In this document: piece after piece, positions 42,652 through 50,319 of the stretch | Layout of the letters: each line of letters begins with the position of its first letter | Numbering within the stretch: position 1 is the stretch's first letter | From: Lactonifactor longoviformis DSM 17459 | Lineage (GTDB): Bacteria > Bacillota > Clostridia > Lachnospirales > Lachnospiraceae | NCBI RefSeq assembly: GCF_900129135.1 | Contig: NZ_FQVI01000002.1 | Location: 358,076 to 422,075, forward strand | Reading direction: 5' to 3' | DNA length: 64,000 nt | Notes under the pieces: generated by a model | Seen by the model: only the letters and a program-made list of their open reading frames with translations | What the model was told of the DNA's origin: nothing | The model's database searches: none | Position numbers and translations under genes: made by a program

Positions 42652-43416
42652 TTATACCGATTTTTCCACTTCCCGGGCCAAAAAATAAACCCTCTCACTC
42701 TCACTGTCCGGTTCTTCTCTGGTAAATGCCTCATACACACTGACAAACTGAAGCCCAGCCTCTTCCAGCAATTCTCTCACCCGCCCGACAGAGTAGGCTT
42801 TCTGATAATGCGTCTCCTGATACTTTCTATACAAAAGTGTTTCCTTTTTCTCAGGAATGAACAGGGTAAGATCATACTCATTGATCTCCTCCTCCCGGTG
42901 ATAATAATTATCCCAGATAAAACTCCCGTCTTCCCGGTTCTCTGCAATTGTACTCTCTCCCAGGATCTCCTCATACTTATACCGGGTATTCATATCAAAG
43001 ATAAAGATTCCCCCGGGATCCAGATAATTATTCACCAGCCGGAATACCTCCAGCAGCTCCTCTTCCTCTAGGATATAGTTCATAGAGTCACAGATACTCA
43101 CTGCCGCTCTTACCGTTCCATACAGCTCAAACTCCCTCATATCCTGCAGGAGATACAAAATATCCAGCCCGCTCTCCAGCTTCTTCTCCTGGGCAATCTC
43201 CAGCATTTCCGCAGAGTTGTCCACACCAATCATATCATATCCCATCCCCGCCAGCACCTGTGTAAGACTCCCCGTCCCGCATCCCAGATCCAGCACCAGG
43301 CCGTCTTCAATTCCATATTCTTGTAACAGACCGCTCACATACGCCCCCCATTCTTCATAGGGGATATTATCCATAAACATATCATAAACTCTTGCAAAAC
43401 TTTGGTACGCGGACAT
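42652..43416 (-). CDS. Class I SAM-dependent methyltransferase
   Basis: A 254-residue soluble methyltransferase. Motif I is 'LVLDLGCGTGSLTQVLAGMG' (residues about 40-59), then 'MIGVDNSAEMLEIAQ' with the ribose-binding Asp, and 'DSMNYILEEEELLEVFRLV'. It belongs to a widespread Firmicute group of unknown substrate beginning YxSFARVYDxFM. It is the first gene before hslO and nadE and has its own sigma-A promoter. Confidence 0.87.
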   Translation of the reverse strand: MSAYQSFARVYDMFMDNIPYEEWGAYVSGLLQEYGIEDGLVLDLGCGTGSLTQVLAGMGYDMIGVDNSAEMLEIAQEKKLESGLDILYLLQDMREFELYGTVRAAVSICDSMNYILEEEELLEVFRLVNNYLDPGGIFIFDMNTRYKYEEILGESTIAENREDGSFIWDNYYHREEEINEYDLTLFIPEKKETLLYRKYQETHYQKAYSVGRVRELLEEAGLQFVSVYEAFTREEPDSESERVYFLAREVEKSV

Positions 43417-43453
43417 TAGATTCGCCTCTTTTTTATCGTATTTTTCTCATAAC

Positions 43454-43482
43454 ATAGTATCAAGTTTTTGTGGTAAGTGCAA
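43454..43482 (-). promoter_or_regulatory. Sigma-A promoter of the methyltransferase-hslO-nadE run
   Basis: TTGCAC (43477-43482) and TACTAT (43454-43459) on the minus strand, 17 bases apart, 38 bases before the ATG. Confidence 0.75.
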
Positions 43483-43551
43483 GAAAATTATAGTTATGTG
43501 TATGTGAAGTTCGATGTTAACTAGTCGGCCAGCGCAGCGTCGCAGACGGAC

Positions 43552-43794
43552 GGATATAGGAGGGAGCACCGGGGAGACAGGGTCAGGCCAGGGGCCGGAG
43601 TATAGGGACAAGTCAGCTCGAGGCTCCGTTCCCCTCAGCTAAGTCCTACCAGCTGCTAAGCTCGTCAGGAAAGCCTTCCTCACTAATCAGCTGGTGGACT
43701 GGATCTTCGGCTCACTCCGCTTAACCTCCCTGACTTGTCCCTATACTCCGGCCCCTGGCCTGACCCTGTCTCCCCGGTGCTCCCTCCTATATCC
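43552..43794. repeat. Giant palindrome 1: perfect 65-bp arms, 243 bp in all
   Basis: Bases 43552-43616 and 43730-43794 are exact inverse complements (65 of 65). The left arm starts GGATATAGGAGGGAGCACCG and is purine-rich, with few exceptions such as GGCC blocks. The 113 bases between them are themselves an imperfect palindrome: ACCAGCTG and CAGCTGGT pair, and the tip is AGGAA-agcc-TTCCT at 43667-43680. The whole element is centred near 43673 and would form one continuous hairpin or cruciform. No gene, target duplication or transposase is visible. Confidence 0.95.
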
Positions 43795-43940
43795 TGGCAG
43801 AGACTCACTTCACATTCACGGAAAACGGGTGGGGAAGGTCGGGAGTTGTACACTTTTCCTCTACTTGTTTCTCACTATTGACGACTTGATGTTTAGGATA
43901 AACTCAGAAAAATCTCCCCCTGGAACTTCCCCATACCCAG

Positions 43941-44257
43941 GTGAGAGGAATCATGCGGCGGCGGGCTGGCTGGGTTGGGCGGGAGGGAGGCTTAAGGTCC
44001 GCGGACGGTTCCGGAGGAGTGAGTAGAGAGTCTTAGGCAAAACCGGGATTCCCGCAGGAGATTTTTTCGGCAGTCCGGGCCGAAAAAAAGTGAGCATGGG
44101 CAGAGAATGCACATCAAGCATTCTTTGACCATACGAACGGTGCTCCGGCGGGGATTCCGGTTTTGTCTTAGACTCTCTTCACGACGGAGGTGTCCCCGGA
44201 ACTTAAGCCTTCCTCCTGTCCGACCCGGCCAGCCCTCCGCCGCGGGATTTCTCTCAC
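43941..44257 (+). ncRNA. Giant palindrome 2: candidate structured RNA with about 120-bp arms
   Basis: The left arm (43941 to about 44062, starting GTGAGAGGAATC) pairs with the right arm (about 44137-44257) with indels near the middle. In the outer 60 base pairs I count 10 differences. Seven are transitions, and all seven leave a G-U pair in + strand RNA (and C-A in minus strand RNA); three are true mismatches. The loop region has two smaller hairpins: TTTTTTCGG/CCGAAAAAA (44062-44089) and AGAATGC/GCATTCT (44104-44124). The region ends before the MATE promoter. Transcription has not been shown. Confidence 0.6.
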
Positions 44258-44338
44258 CGTCCCCCCCTGCCACCCACACCTTCCGACTAAAAAAGTCTCA
44301 AGCTTAGGAAGTCAATTCCCAAGTTCCCACACAAACAG

Positions 44339-44367
44339 TTGACTTTTCCCCCAACCCTCTATACAAT
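44339..44367 (+). promoter_or_regulatory. Sigma-A promoter of the MATE gene
   Basis: TTGACT (44339-44344) and TACAAT (44362-44367) are 17 bases apart, about 100 bases before the ATG. The palindromes lie upstream of it, so they are not part of this transcript. Confidence 0.8.
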
Positions 44368-44467
44368 AAATTATATACTTATTACTATCGGATGCCCCGG
44401 CTTTCCATACTACAGCCGTACATCCGATTTCTTTGTGCTTTAAACATATTTAACAGGAGAAAAAGTC

Positions 44468-45829
44468 ATGCCACAAACCATACCAAAAGAAAACAAAATG
44501 GGCTATCTGCCCATCCCAAAGCTTCTATTTCAAATGTCGCTTCCCATAATCATATCCATGCTCATTCAGGCTCTGTACAATATTGTAGACAGCGCCTTTG
44601 TCGCCCAGCTGAATGAAAGTGCACTTACAGCGGTATCTCTGGTGTTCCCCATACAGAATTTAATGATTGCGGTAGCTGTGGGAACCGGAGTAGGAATCAA
44701 TGCACTGCTGTCCCGAAATCTGGGGGAGAAGGATTATGAGGGAGCAAACCTGGCAGGAAGGAACGGAATCTTTCTCTCTGTCTGCCATTATATTGTTTTT
44801 GCGATTCTGGGCGTCTCTCTGGCCACTGCTTTTTTTGATCTCCAGACTGCCCACGAACAGATCCGCGCCTATGGAATTCAATATATGTCCCTGATCTCTG
44901 TGTTCAGTTTCGGAATCTTTCTGGAAATCACTATGGAACGGCTGCTTCAGGCTACAGGACGGGCTGCGCTCTCCATGGTAACTCAGGGTGTTGGTGCAAT
45001 CGTCAATTTAATTATGGACCCCATTCTTATCTTCGGGTTATTTGGCTTTCCGCGGTTAGAGGTAGCGGGTGCGGCTATCGCCACAGTTTTCGGTCAGATC
45101 ATCGGAATGCTGCTGGGCCTGTTTCTGAATGTTAAGTATAATAAAGAAATTAATATTAATATGAGGCACTACCGTCCTCATTCCCGTGTGATCCGGCAGA
45201 TTTACGCCGTAGGAATTCCTTCTATGGTGGTACAGGCTATCAGCTCTGTTATGACTTTTGGCATTAATAAGATTCTTCTCATGTTTACCTCTACAGCAGC
45301 CGCTGTATTTGGGATCTATTTCAAGCTACAGAGTTTTATATTTATGCCTGTATTTGGACTGAACAACGGCATGGTGCCCATCATTGCTTTTAATTACGGA
45401 GCCAAAAGCAAAAAGAGGATTATGTCTACCATACGCCTCAGTATCCTCTCGGCCGTCACGATTATGTTACTTGGGCTTGTATGTTTTGAGATCTTCCCGG
45501 GGCAGTTTTTATATCTGTTTAATGCCTCAGAAGATATGCTGGCTATCGGTGTTCCCGCGCTCCGCATTATCAGTCTCAGTTTTATATTTGCCGGCTACTG
45601 CATCGTAGTTGGCTCAGCATTCCAGGCCCTCGGAAATGGTACCTACAGTCTTATTGTCTCTGTGGCAAGGCAGATGCTGGTAATACTCCCCTGTGCATAC
45701 CTCTTCGCTAAGGTATTTGGGCTGCACGCAGTGTGGTGGGCATTTCCTCTTGCAGAATTAGTCTCCGTGGCTCTGTCCACACTGCTCTTTAGGCGAATCT
45801 ATCGGGAGAAAATACAAAGTCTATCGTGA
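44468..45829 (+). CDS. MATE-family multidrug/toxin efflux pump
   Basis: A 453-residue 12-helix antiporter of the MATE family, DinF/VmrA-like branch. It starts 'PIPKLLFQMSLPIIISMLIQ' with 'ALYNIVDSAFVAQL', followed by 'GTGVGINALLSRNLGEKDYE'. The second half repeats the pattern with 'FGLNNGMVPIIAFNYGAKSK'. AGGAG precedes the ATG by 8 bases. It is apparently monocistronic; the LysR gene converges 41 bases downstream with no hairpin between. Substrate unknown. Confidence 0.92.
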   Translation: MPQTIPKENKMGYLPIPKLLFQMSLPIIISMLIQALYNIVDSAFVAQLNESALTAVSLVFPIQNLMIAVAVGTGVGINALLSRNLGEKDYEGANLAGRNGIFLSVCHYIVFAILGVSLATAFFDLQTAHEQIRAYGIQYMSLISVFSFGIFLEITMERLLQATGRAALSMVTQGVGAIVNLIMDPILIFGLFGFPRLEVAGAAIATVFGQIIGMLLGLFLNVKYNKEININMRHYRPHSRVIRQIYAVGIPSMVVQAISSVMTFGINKILLMFTSTAAAVFGIYFKLQSFIFMPVFGLNNGMVPIIAFNYGAKSKKRIMSTIRLSILSAVTIMLLGLVCFEIFPGQFLYLFNASEDMLAIGVPALRIISLSFIFAGYCIVVGSAFQALGNGTYSLIVSVARQMLVILPCAYLFAKVFGLHAVWWAFPLAELVSVALSTLLFRRIYREKIQSLS

Positions 45830-45870
45830 AGCAGACAGATACAACAACCGAATTCCCGGAACACTTTTAT

Positions 45871-46800
45871 TCATCTATTGCTGCCAAAAATCTCTTTCAA
45901 TATGGAAATGAACAATTGGGATACCTTGGGCAGATAACTATTTTTGCGGTATACAACCCCAAGATCCCAGCTTGCACTGCTGTCATCCAGCATAAAATAA
46001 GTCACTCTCCCCGAATGGCGGCAGACACCTGCACCTTCGCCGGGTACGAATGTGCAGGCAATTCCCTCAGAAACAAGGTTGATAGCGGTAGTCAAATTAC
46101 CGGTTTCCAGCAGGATATCAGGTTCTATTTGATTTTTTGCTAAAATTCGCTGAACCTCATAGGTCAGATTTTGACCGGGCTTTGTTAATATAATAGGTAT
46201 TTTTTTGACCAGCGCAAGGGGGGCCAGGGGAAACCTGCCCTGATAGCGGCAGTCCTGCAGCAGAGTCTGCACATAAGGGTGATTCGTAGGTGCCGCCAAC
46301 AGAATCGGTTCGTCAAAAATTGCTTCACAAGTCAGTTTATTGTAATTTAATGTGTGCGGAAGATTCATAACCGCAAGATCTATATTGTCATTGAGGAGGG
46401 CGCTTTCCAGTTGGTTGGAGCGTCCTTCAAACAATTCAATATGAATTTTAGGATAACGGCGGTGAAATTCCGGGAAAATGTCGGGCAAAAGGCAGGCGCC
46501 GCGCCAGAGGGCGATGCCTAACCGCAGACGACCGCTCACCTCACTTTTAATATCCTGAAATTCTCTTCTCAGATTTTCATCTAACGTTTTCATCTGCAGT
46601 ATGTATTTATAATAGCACTCGCCAGTATAAGTCAGTTTGAGAGGGGAAGTACTTCGGTCAAATAATTCCACACCGAGGTTGTTTTCCAGACGTTTCAGAT
46701 ACTGGCTCAGGGCAGGCTGTGTCGTATAAAGATTTTGGGCGGCCTTCGTCAGACTGCCGGCTTCCACAATGGAAGTAAAGTATTCGTAATTATGATTCAT
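45871..46800 (-). CDS. LysR-family transcriptional regulator
   Basis: A 309-residue LTTR. The N-terminal HTH is 'YFTSIVEAGSLTKAAQNLYT' then TQPALSQYLKRLEN. The effector domain (about 90-300) is of the periplasmic-binding type with 'LRLGIALWRGACLLPDIFPE'. AAGGAG lies 5 bases before the ATG at 46800; an earlier in-frame start lacks one. It is divergent from the transporter/dehydrogenase/RraA operon, which it probably activates in response to the substrate. Confidence 0.9.
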   Translation of the reverse strand: MNHNYEYFTSIVEAGSLTKAAQNLYTTQPALSQYLKRLENNLGVELFDRSTSPLKLTYTGECYYKYILQMKTLDENLRREFQDIKSEVSGRLRLGIALWRGACLLPDIFPEFHRRYPKIHIELFEGRSNQLESALLNDNIDLAVMNLPHTLNYNKLTCEAIFDEPILLAAPTNHPYVQTLLQDCRYQGRFPLAPLALVKKIPIILTKPGQNLTYEVQRILAKNQIEPDILLETGNLTTAINLVSEGIACTFVPGEGAGVCRHSGRVTYFMLDDSSASWDLGVVYRKNSYLPKVSQLFISILKEIFGSNR

Positions 46801-46840
46801 AAGCACTCCTTTGCTATATAACAGAAACATTATAATCTAT

Positions 46841-46869
46841 ATAGTACTATTGCCATTTGCTTTTGTCAA
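46841..46869 (-). promoter_or_regulatory. Sigma-A promoter of the LysR gene
   Basis: TTGACA (46864-46869) and TACTAT (46841-46846) on the minus strand, 17 bases apart. On the + strand towards the transporter only a -10-like TATTAT (46948-46953) without a good -35 is seen, as expected for an activator-dependent promoter. Confidence 0.78.
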
Positions 46870-46997
46870 TAAAATCGAATATTATAAAAGTACAGTAAGA
46901 ATGCGCATATAACTTACACAATAAACAGTCTTAGTCACAAAAGCAAGTATTATACATAACAAAAAAATTATGGGAGAACTGTATTTGGAGGTATATA

Positions 46998-48269
46998 ATG
47001 AATCCAACAATTATAACATTGATTGTATTGGCAATTATGGTTGTATTTTTTGTAACAAATAAATTCCCCCTGGGGCTTGTATCTATGGCGGGCGCAATCC
47101 TTCTGGGCTGCATGGGAATCATTGATAAGTCAGATGTGTTTGCCTCATTTTCCGGATCAACAATTGCACTTCTGGCAGCAATGATGATTATCGGTCAGTC
47201 ACTTTTTTACACAGGAGTAGCAGATAAAATGGCGCATATGCTGGTAAAAATAACCGGCACGTCAGAAAAGGGCATTATGATAGCGGCTGTTCTGGTAGCG
47301 CTGATTCTTTCTTCTATCTGCTCCGGACTTGGTGTAGTAGCTATGATGCTGCCAATCGTTGTAGCGATGAGTATGCAGGCCAAAGTTTCGGTATCCAGAC
47401 AGTTGATTCCGATGTCTTTTGCGGCATCTATCGGATGCAATCTAACGCTGGTAGGAGCAGCAAGTAATGTCAGCACTGCCGGATTAATTGAAGATATGGG
47501 AGTAGATTTCCTTAGCTTTTTTGAACTGGGAAAGGTAGGACTTCCCCTTTGTATCCTGTTTCTGGTCTACTTTCTGTCCATTGGCAAAAAGCTTCTGACA
47601 CCCGGAGATTCTTCCGATCCGGAATATTTAAAAGAGTATACGCGAAGGGAAAAGGCAACGGAATTCAATCCTGTAAAAGGGGGAATCTGTCTTACAATTT
47701 TAGCGGCAGTTCTGATTGCTATGGCTGTTGCAAGCGATGAATGGCCAATGTATTTTATCGCGGCGATCGGATGTGTACTTCTGATCGGAACAGGATGTAT
47801 CAGTGAAAAAGAAGCCATGCGGGCTGTGGATTGGCCAACTCTGTTTATTGTAGGCGGTATGAGTGCGGTCTCCAAAGCGATGGCCAGCAGCGGAGCAGGA
47901 GATTTAATCGCTAATGCTGTGGTAAGAATCCTGGGTAATCATCCGAATAAAGTAATGTTCTTATTTTTTGTACTGCTTGTCACAATAATTTTGACGAACA
48001 TGATGATGAATACCTCCACTGTAGTATTGGTAACACCTTTATTTGTTCCGGTAGCTATGGAAATGGGTATTAATCCGGTGGCAATTGGAGTTGCCATCTG
48101 TGTTGCGGCCTCTGCGCCATTTTTGACTCCGGTGGGTTCCGGTACAAATACATTAATTATTAAACCGGGAAATCTGGGATTCCGTGACTTCTTTGTTCCG
48201 GGTATCGGGCTGACCGTTGTGACACTGATTGGATCATTGCTTCTGATACCAGTATTCTGGCCATTATAA
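46998..48269 (+). CDS. DASS/SLC13-type dicarboxylate or organic-anion transporter
   Basis: A 423-residue permease with about 11 helices of the DASS/ArsB-like ion transporter superfamily. Helix-hairpin motifs are seen twice: 'SAASIGCNLTLVGAASNVST'-like in the first half (IGCNLTLVGAASNVST) and 'APFLTPVGSGTNTLIIKPGN' in the second, corresponding to the SNT and SNT/TNT substrate/Na+ motifs. It also has 'DWPTLFIVGGMSAVSKAM'. GGAGG precedes the ATG. It is cotranscribed with a 2-hydroxyacid dehydrogenase and an RraA-family protein, so a hydroxy- or oxo-dicarboxylate is a likely cargo. Confidence 0.87.
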   Translation: MNPTIITLIVLAIMVVFFVTNKFPLGLVSMAGAILLGCMGIIDKSDVFASFSGSTIALLAAMMIIGQSLFYTGVADKMAHMLVKITGTSEKGIMIAAVLVALILSSICSGLGVVAMMLPIVVAMSMQAKVSVSRQLIPMSFAASIGCNLTLVGAASNVSTAGLIEDMGVDFLSFFELGKVGLPLCILFLVYFLSIGKKLLTPGDSSDPEYLKEYTRREKATEFNPVKGGICLTILAAVLIAMAVASDEWPMYFIAAIGCVLLIGTGCISEKEAMRAVDWPTLFIVGGMSAVSKAMASSGAGDLIANAVVRILGNHPNKVMFLFFVLLVTIILTNMMMNTSTVVLVTPLFVPVAMEMGINPVAIGVAICVAASAPFLTPVGSGTNTLIIKPGNLGFRDFFVPGIGLTVVTLIGSLLLIPVFWPL

Positions 48270-48294
48270 AAAGTAAATAAAGGAGAGACAAGAA

Positions 48295-49338
48295 ATGAAA
48301 GCTGTTGTTGTAGATAAAGATTATGGCAGCGTAACTGCCGAAGAGCTGGAGCGTGTTGCAGCTGCTTATCAGGCTGCCGGAATCGAGCTGGCCCTGCTGG
48401 ACTATCAGGTTGTGGCTGCACAGCAGAAAGAACCCACTGTGGAAGAAATTATCGCAGGATGCAAAGGTGCCGATGCTATTCTGGCTACCGGTAATCCCCC
48501 CATTACCCGCAAGGTCTTAGAAGCCTTGCCAGAGCTAAAGTTTGTACAGCGGTTTGGCGTAGGCGTCAACAGTATTGACTTGGATGCAGCCACAGAACAG
48601 GGGGTAATCGTGCTGAACCTGCCGGGTTTTTGTGCGAAAGAGTTGGCAGATGTTGCAACTGCGATGATTATGGGGCTTGTTCGCAATACAAATTATTATG
48701 ACAGAGAAATCCGCAAAGGAAAGTGGCCCAAATGCCAGTATCTGCTTCCGGGGGATGTCCGGGAAATGACTCTCGGTTTGTACGGATTCGGAGCGGCTGG
48801 GAGATATTTGCATGATATTTTCCATGGAGGTTTTGGGACTAAGGTAATCTCCTGCGACCCGTATGTTTCAGACTCAGTAAAGGAGCAGTATCCGCATGTG
48901 GAATTTGTGACATTCGACGAGATGTTAGAAAAGAGTGACATTATTTCCATCCATGTGAATCTGACACCCGAAACCACTCATGTTTTTAATAAGGATACCT
49001 TTCGCAAGATGAAAAATACAGCCATGATCATCAATACCTCCCGTGGGCCTGTCATTTCACAGAAAGACCTTGCATGGGCACTGGAAAACGGCGAAATTCT
49101 TTATGCCGGCCTGGATACCGTGGAAATAGAGCCCATTGCTAAGGAGGATCCCCTTCTTGCCATGGATAATGTTATCATAAATCCTCACTGTGGATCTTAT
49201 GGCATCGGGGCGAAGAAAACCCAGATTCAAATGGTATGTCATTTGATTCCGTCAGCAGTTGTTGATGGAACTGTGCTATCCCATAACGTTGCCAACAGGA
49301 GTGTGCTCGCAAGAGATACAGGATATCAATTTGTATAA
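48295..49338 (+). CDS. D-isomer-specific 2-hydroxyacid dehydrogenase
   Basis: A 347-residue NAD-dependent dehydrogenase. The Rossmann motif is GLYGFGAAGR (161-170). The catalytic triad is Arg250 (NTSRGP), Glu279 (VEIEP) and His298 (NPHCGS), spaced as in the phosphoglycerate/D-lactate dehydrogenase family. It interconverts a 2-oxo acid and a D-2-hydroxy acid; genuine serine-pathway function is unlikely since no ACT domain or serC is present and it lies between a carrier and an aldolase. AAAGGAG precedes the ATG; 25 bases follow the transporter. Confidence 0.9.
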   Translation: MKAVVVDKDYGSVTAEELERVAAAYQAAGIELALLDYQVVAAQQKEPTVEEIIAGCKGADAILATGNPPITRKVLEALPELKFVQRFGVGVNSIDLDAATEQGVIVLNLPGFCAKELADVATAMIMGLVRNTNYYDREIRKGKWPKCQYLLPGDVREMTLGLYGFGAAGRYLHDIFHGGFGTKVISCDPYVSDSVKEQYPHVEFVTFDEMLEKSDIISIHVNLTPETTHVFNKDTFRKMKNTAMIINTSRGPVISQKDLAWALENGEILYAGLDTVEIEPIAKEDPLLAMDNVIINPHCGSYGIGAKKTQIQMVCHLIPSAVVDGTVLSHNVANRSVLARDTGYQFV

Positions 49339-49364
49339 AAAATAATCTCAGGAGAAAAAAATAA

Positions 49365-50045
49365 ATGTCAATTGGGTGTAAAATTATAAAGGAAATCAGC
49401 CGTCCGGCAAAGGAACTGGTAGAACGTTTCAGAAATATGCCGGCGGCAAATATTGATGATTGTATGGGGCGTATTGCGGCCGTGGATTCCGGAATCAAAC
49501 CGGTGGGCTATAAAGGGCAGTTACTAGGTACTGCATTTACAGTTCGTGTGCCCCAGGGAGACAATCTGATGTTCCATGCCGCCATGGATTTGGCCCGGCC
49601 GGGGGATGTGATTGTCATAGATGCAGGTGGTTTTACTGACAGAGCAATATTTGGCGAATTGATGGCAACCTACTGTAAGACCAGAGGGATTAAAGGAATT
49701 GTCTGCGACGGGGCAATCCGGGACTATGGCGGACTCGCTGCAATGACGGATTTTGCTGTTTATGCACGGGGGGTAAATCCAAACGGTCCCTATAAAAATG
49801 GACCCGGAGAAATCAATGTACCGGTAGTCATCGGCGGAAAGCTTGTCAATCCTGGAGATATTATTGTAGGCGATGATGACGGTGTAATTGTCATCGATCC
49901 GGCAGTTGCCTCAAAACTTGCGGACGCAGCCCGGGAAATAGCGAAAAAGGAGGCCGCTATCATGGATGATATAATACATGAAGGAACGTATATCAGACCA
50001 TGGGTGGATGAAAAGTTAAAAGAAATTGGCTGTGATATGAAATAG
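49365..50045 (+). CDS. RraA-family aldolase/decarboxylase
   Basis: A 226-residue protein of the RraA / 4-hydroxy-4-methyl-2-oxoglutarate aldolase family. 'NIDDCMGRIAAVDSGIKPV' and 'PGDVIVIDAGGFTDRAIFGE' lead to the active-site strand 'IKGIVCDGAIRDYGGLAAM', where Arg-Asp binds metal and pyruvate. Enzymes with this motif cleave 4-hydroxy-2-oxo acids or decarboxylate oxaloacetate; true RNase E inhibitors share the fold, but this operon favours catabolism. It is the last gene, ended by a 20-bp-stem terminator. Confidence 0.88.
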   Translation: MSIGCKIIKEISRPAKELVERFRNMPAANIDDCMGRIAAVDSGIKPVGYKGQLLGTAFTVRVPQGDNLMFHAAMDLARPGDVIVIDAGGFTDRAIFGELMATYCKTRGIKGIVCDGAIRDYGGLAAMTDFAVYARGVNPNGPYKNGPGEINVPVVIGGKLVNPGDIIVGDDDGVIVIDPAVASKLADAAREIAKKEAAIMDDIIHEGTYIRPWVDEKLKEIGCDMK

Positions 50046-50061
50046 AACAATATAACAATTG

Positions 50062-50109
50062 CAGGGCAGCCGCACCGGTATCTACTATCATACCGGTGCG
50101 GCTGCCCTG
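50062..50109. terminator. Strong bidirectional terminator
   Basis: The 20 bases at 50062-50081 (CAGGGCAGCCGCACCGGTAT) pair perfectly with 50090-50109 around an 8-base loop. It lies between the RraA gene and the convergent DUF4250 gene. Confidence 0.9.
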
Positions 50110-50116
50110 TTTGGCA

Positions 50117-50290
50117 TCACACAAATTGATTCTGTTGGGCATCATATTCGTAGTCTATCATTTCCATCTTCCTTTTAATGCCCTCTTTATCTACCTGGAG
50201 ACTCTTGCACATGTCTTCCAGGGAAGAGTAATGATCTCTCAGCTGTGTATTCACGTAACTCAATAAAATTGCCGGATCTTTTGGCAGCAT
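50117..50290 (-). CDS. DUF4250-like small protein
   Basis: A 57-residue acidic protein (MLPKDPAILLSYVNTQLRDH ... YEYDAQQNQF). I recognise the DUF4250 pattern: MLPKDP start, NTQLRD, then a short helix and YEYD near the end. AAGGAG lies 8 bases before the ATG. It is 29 bases downstream of clpB on the same strand and ends at the strong terminator. Function unknown; the layout suggests a short winged-helix-like protein. Confidence 0.8.
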   Translation of the reverse strand: MLPKDPAILLSYVNTQLRDHYSSLEDMCKSLQVDKEGIKRKMEMIDYEYDAQQNQFV

Positions 50291-50319
50291 AGTTTCACTC
50301 CTTGCCTGCTTTCTCAGTA

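Noticed and set aside
43694..44026. Open frame of 110 residues on the + strand inside the palindromes
   Set aside because: It runs across a palindrome arm, is rich in Pro/Arg/Gly as expected from GC-rich repeats, has no ribosome binding site, and its mirror image on the minus strand is also open.
43992..44279. Open frame of 95 residues on the minus strand inside palindrome 2
   Set aside because: It is the complement of the other arm with the same low-quality composition and no start signal. The pairing pattern supports RNA, not protein.
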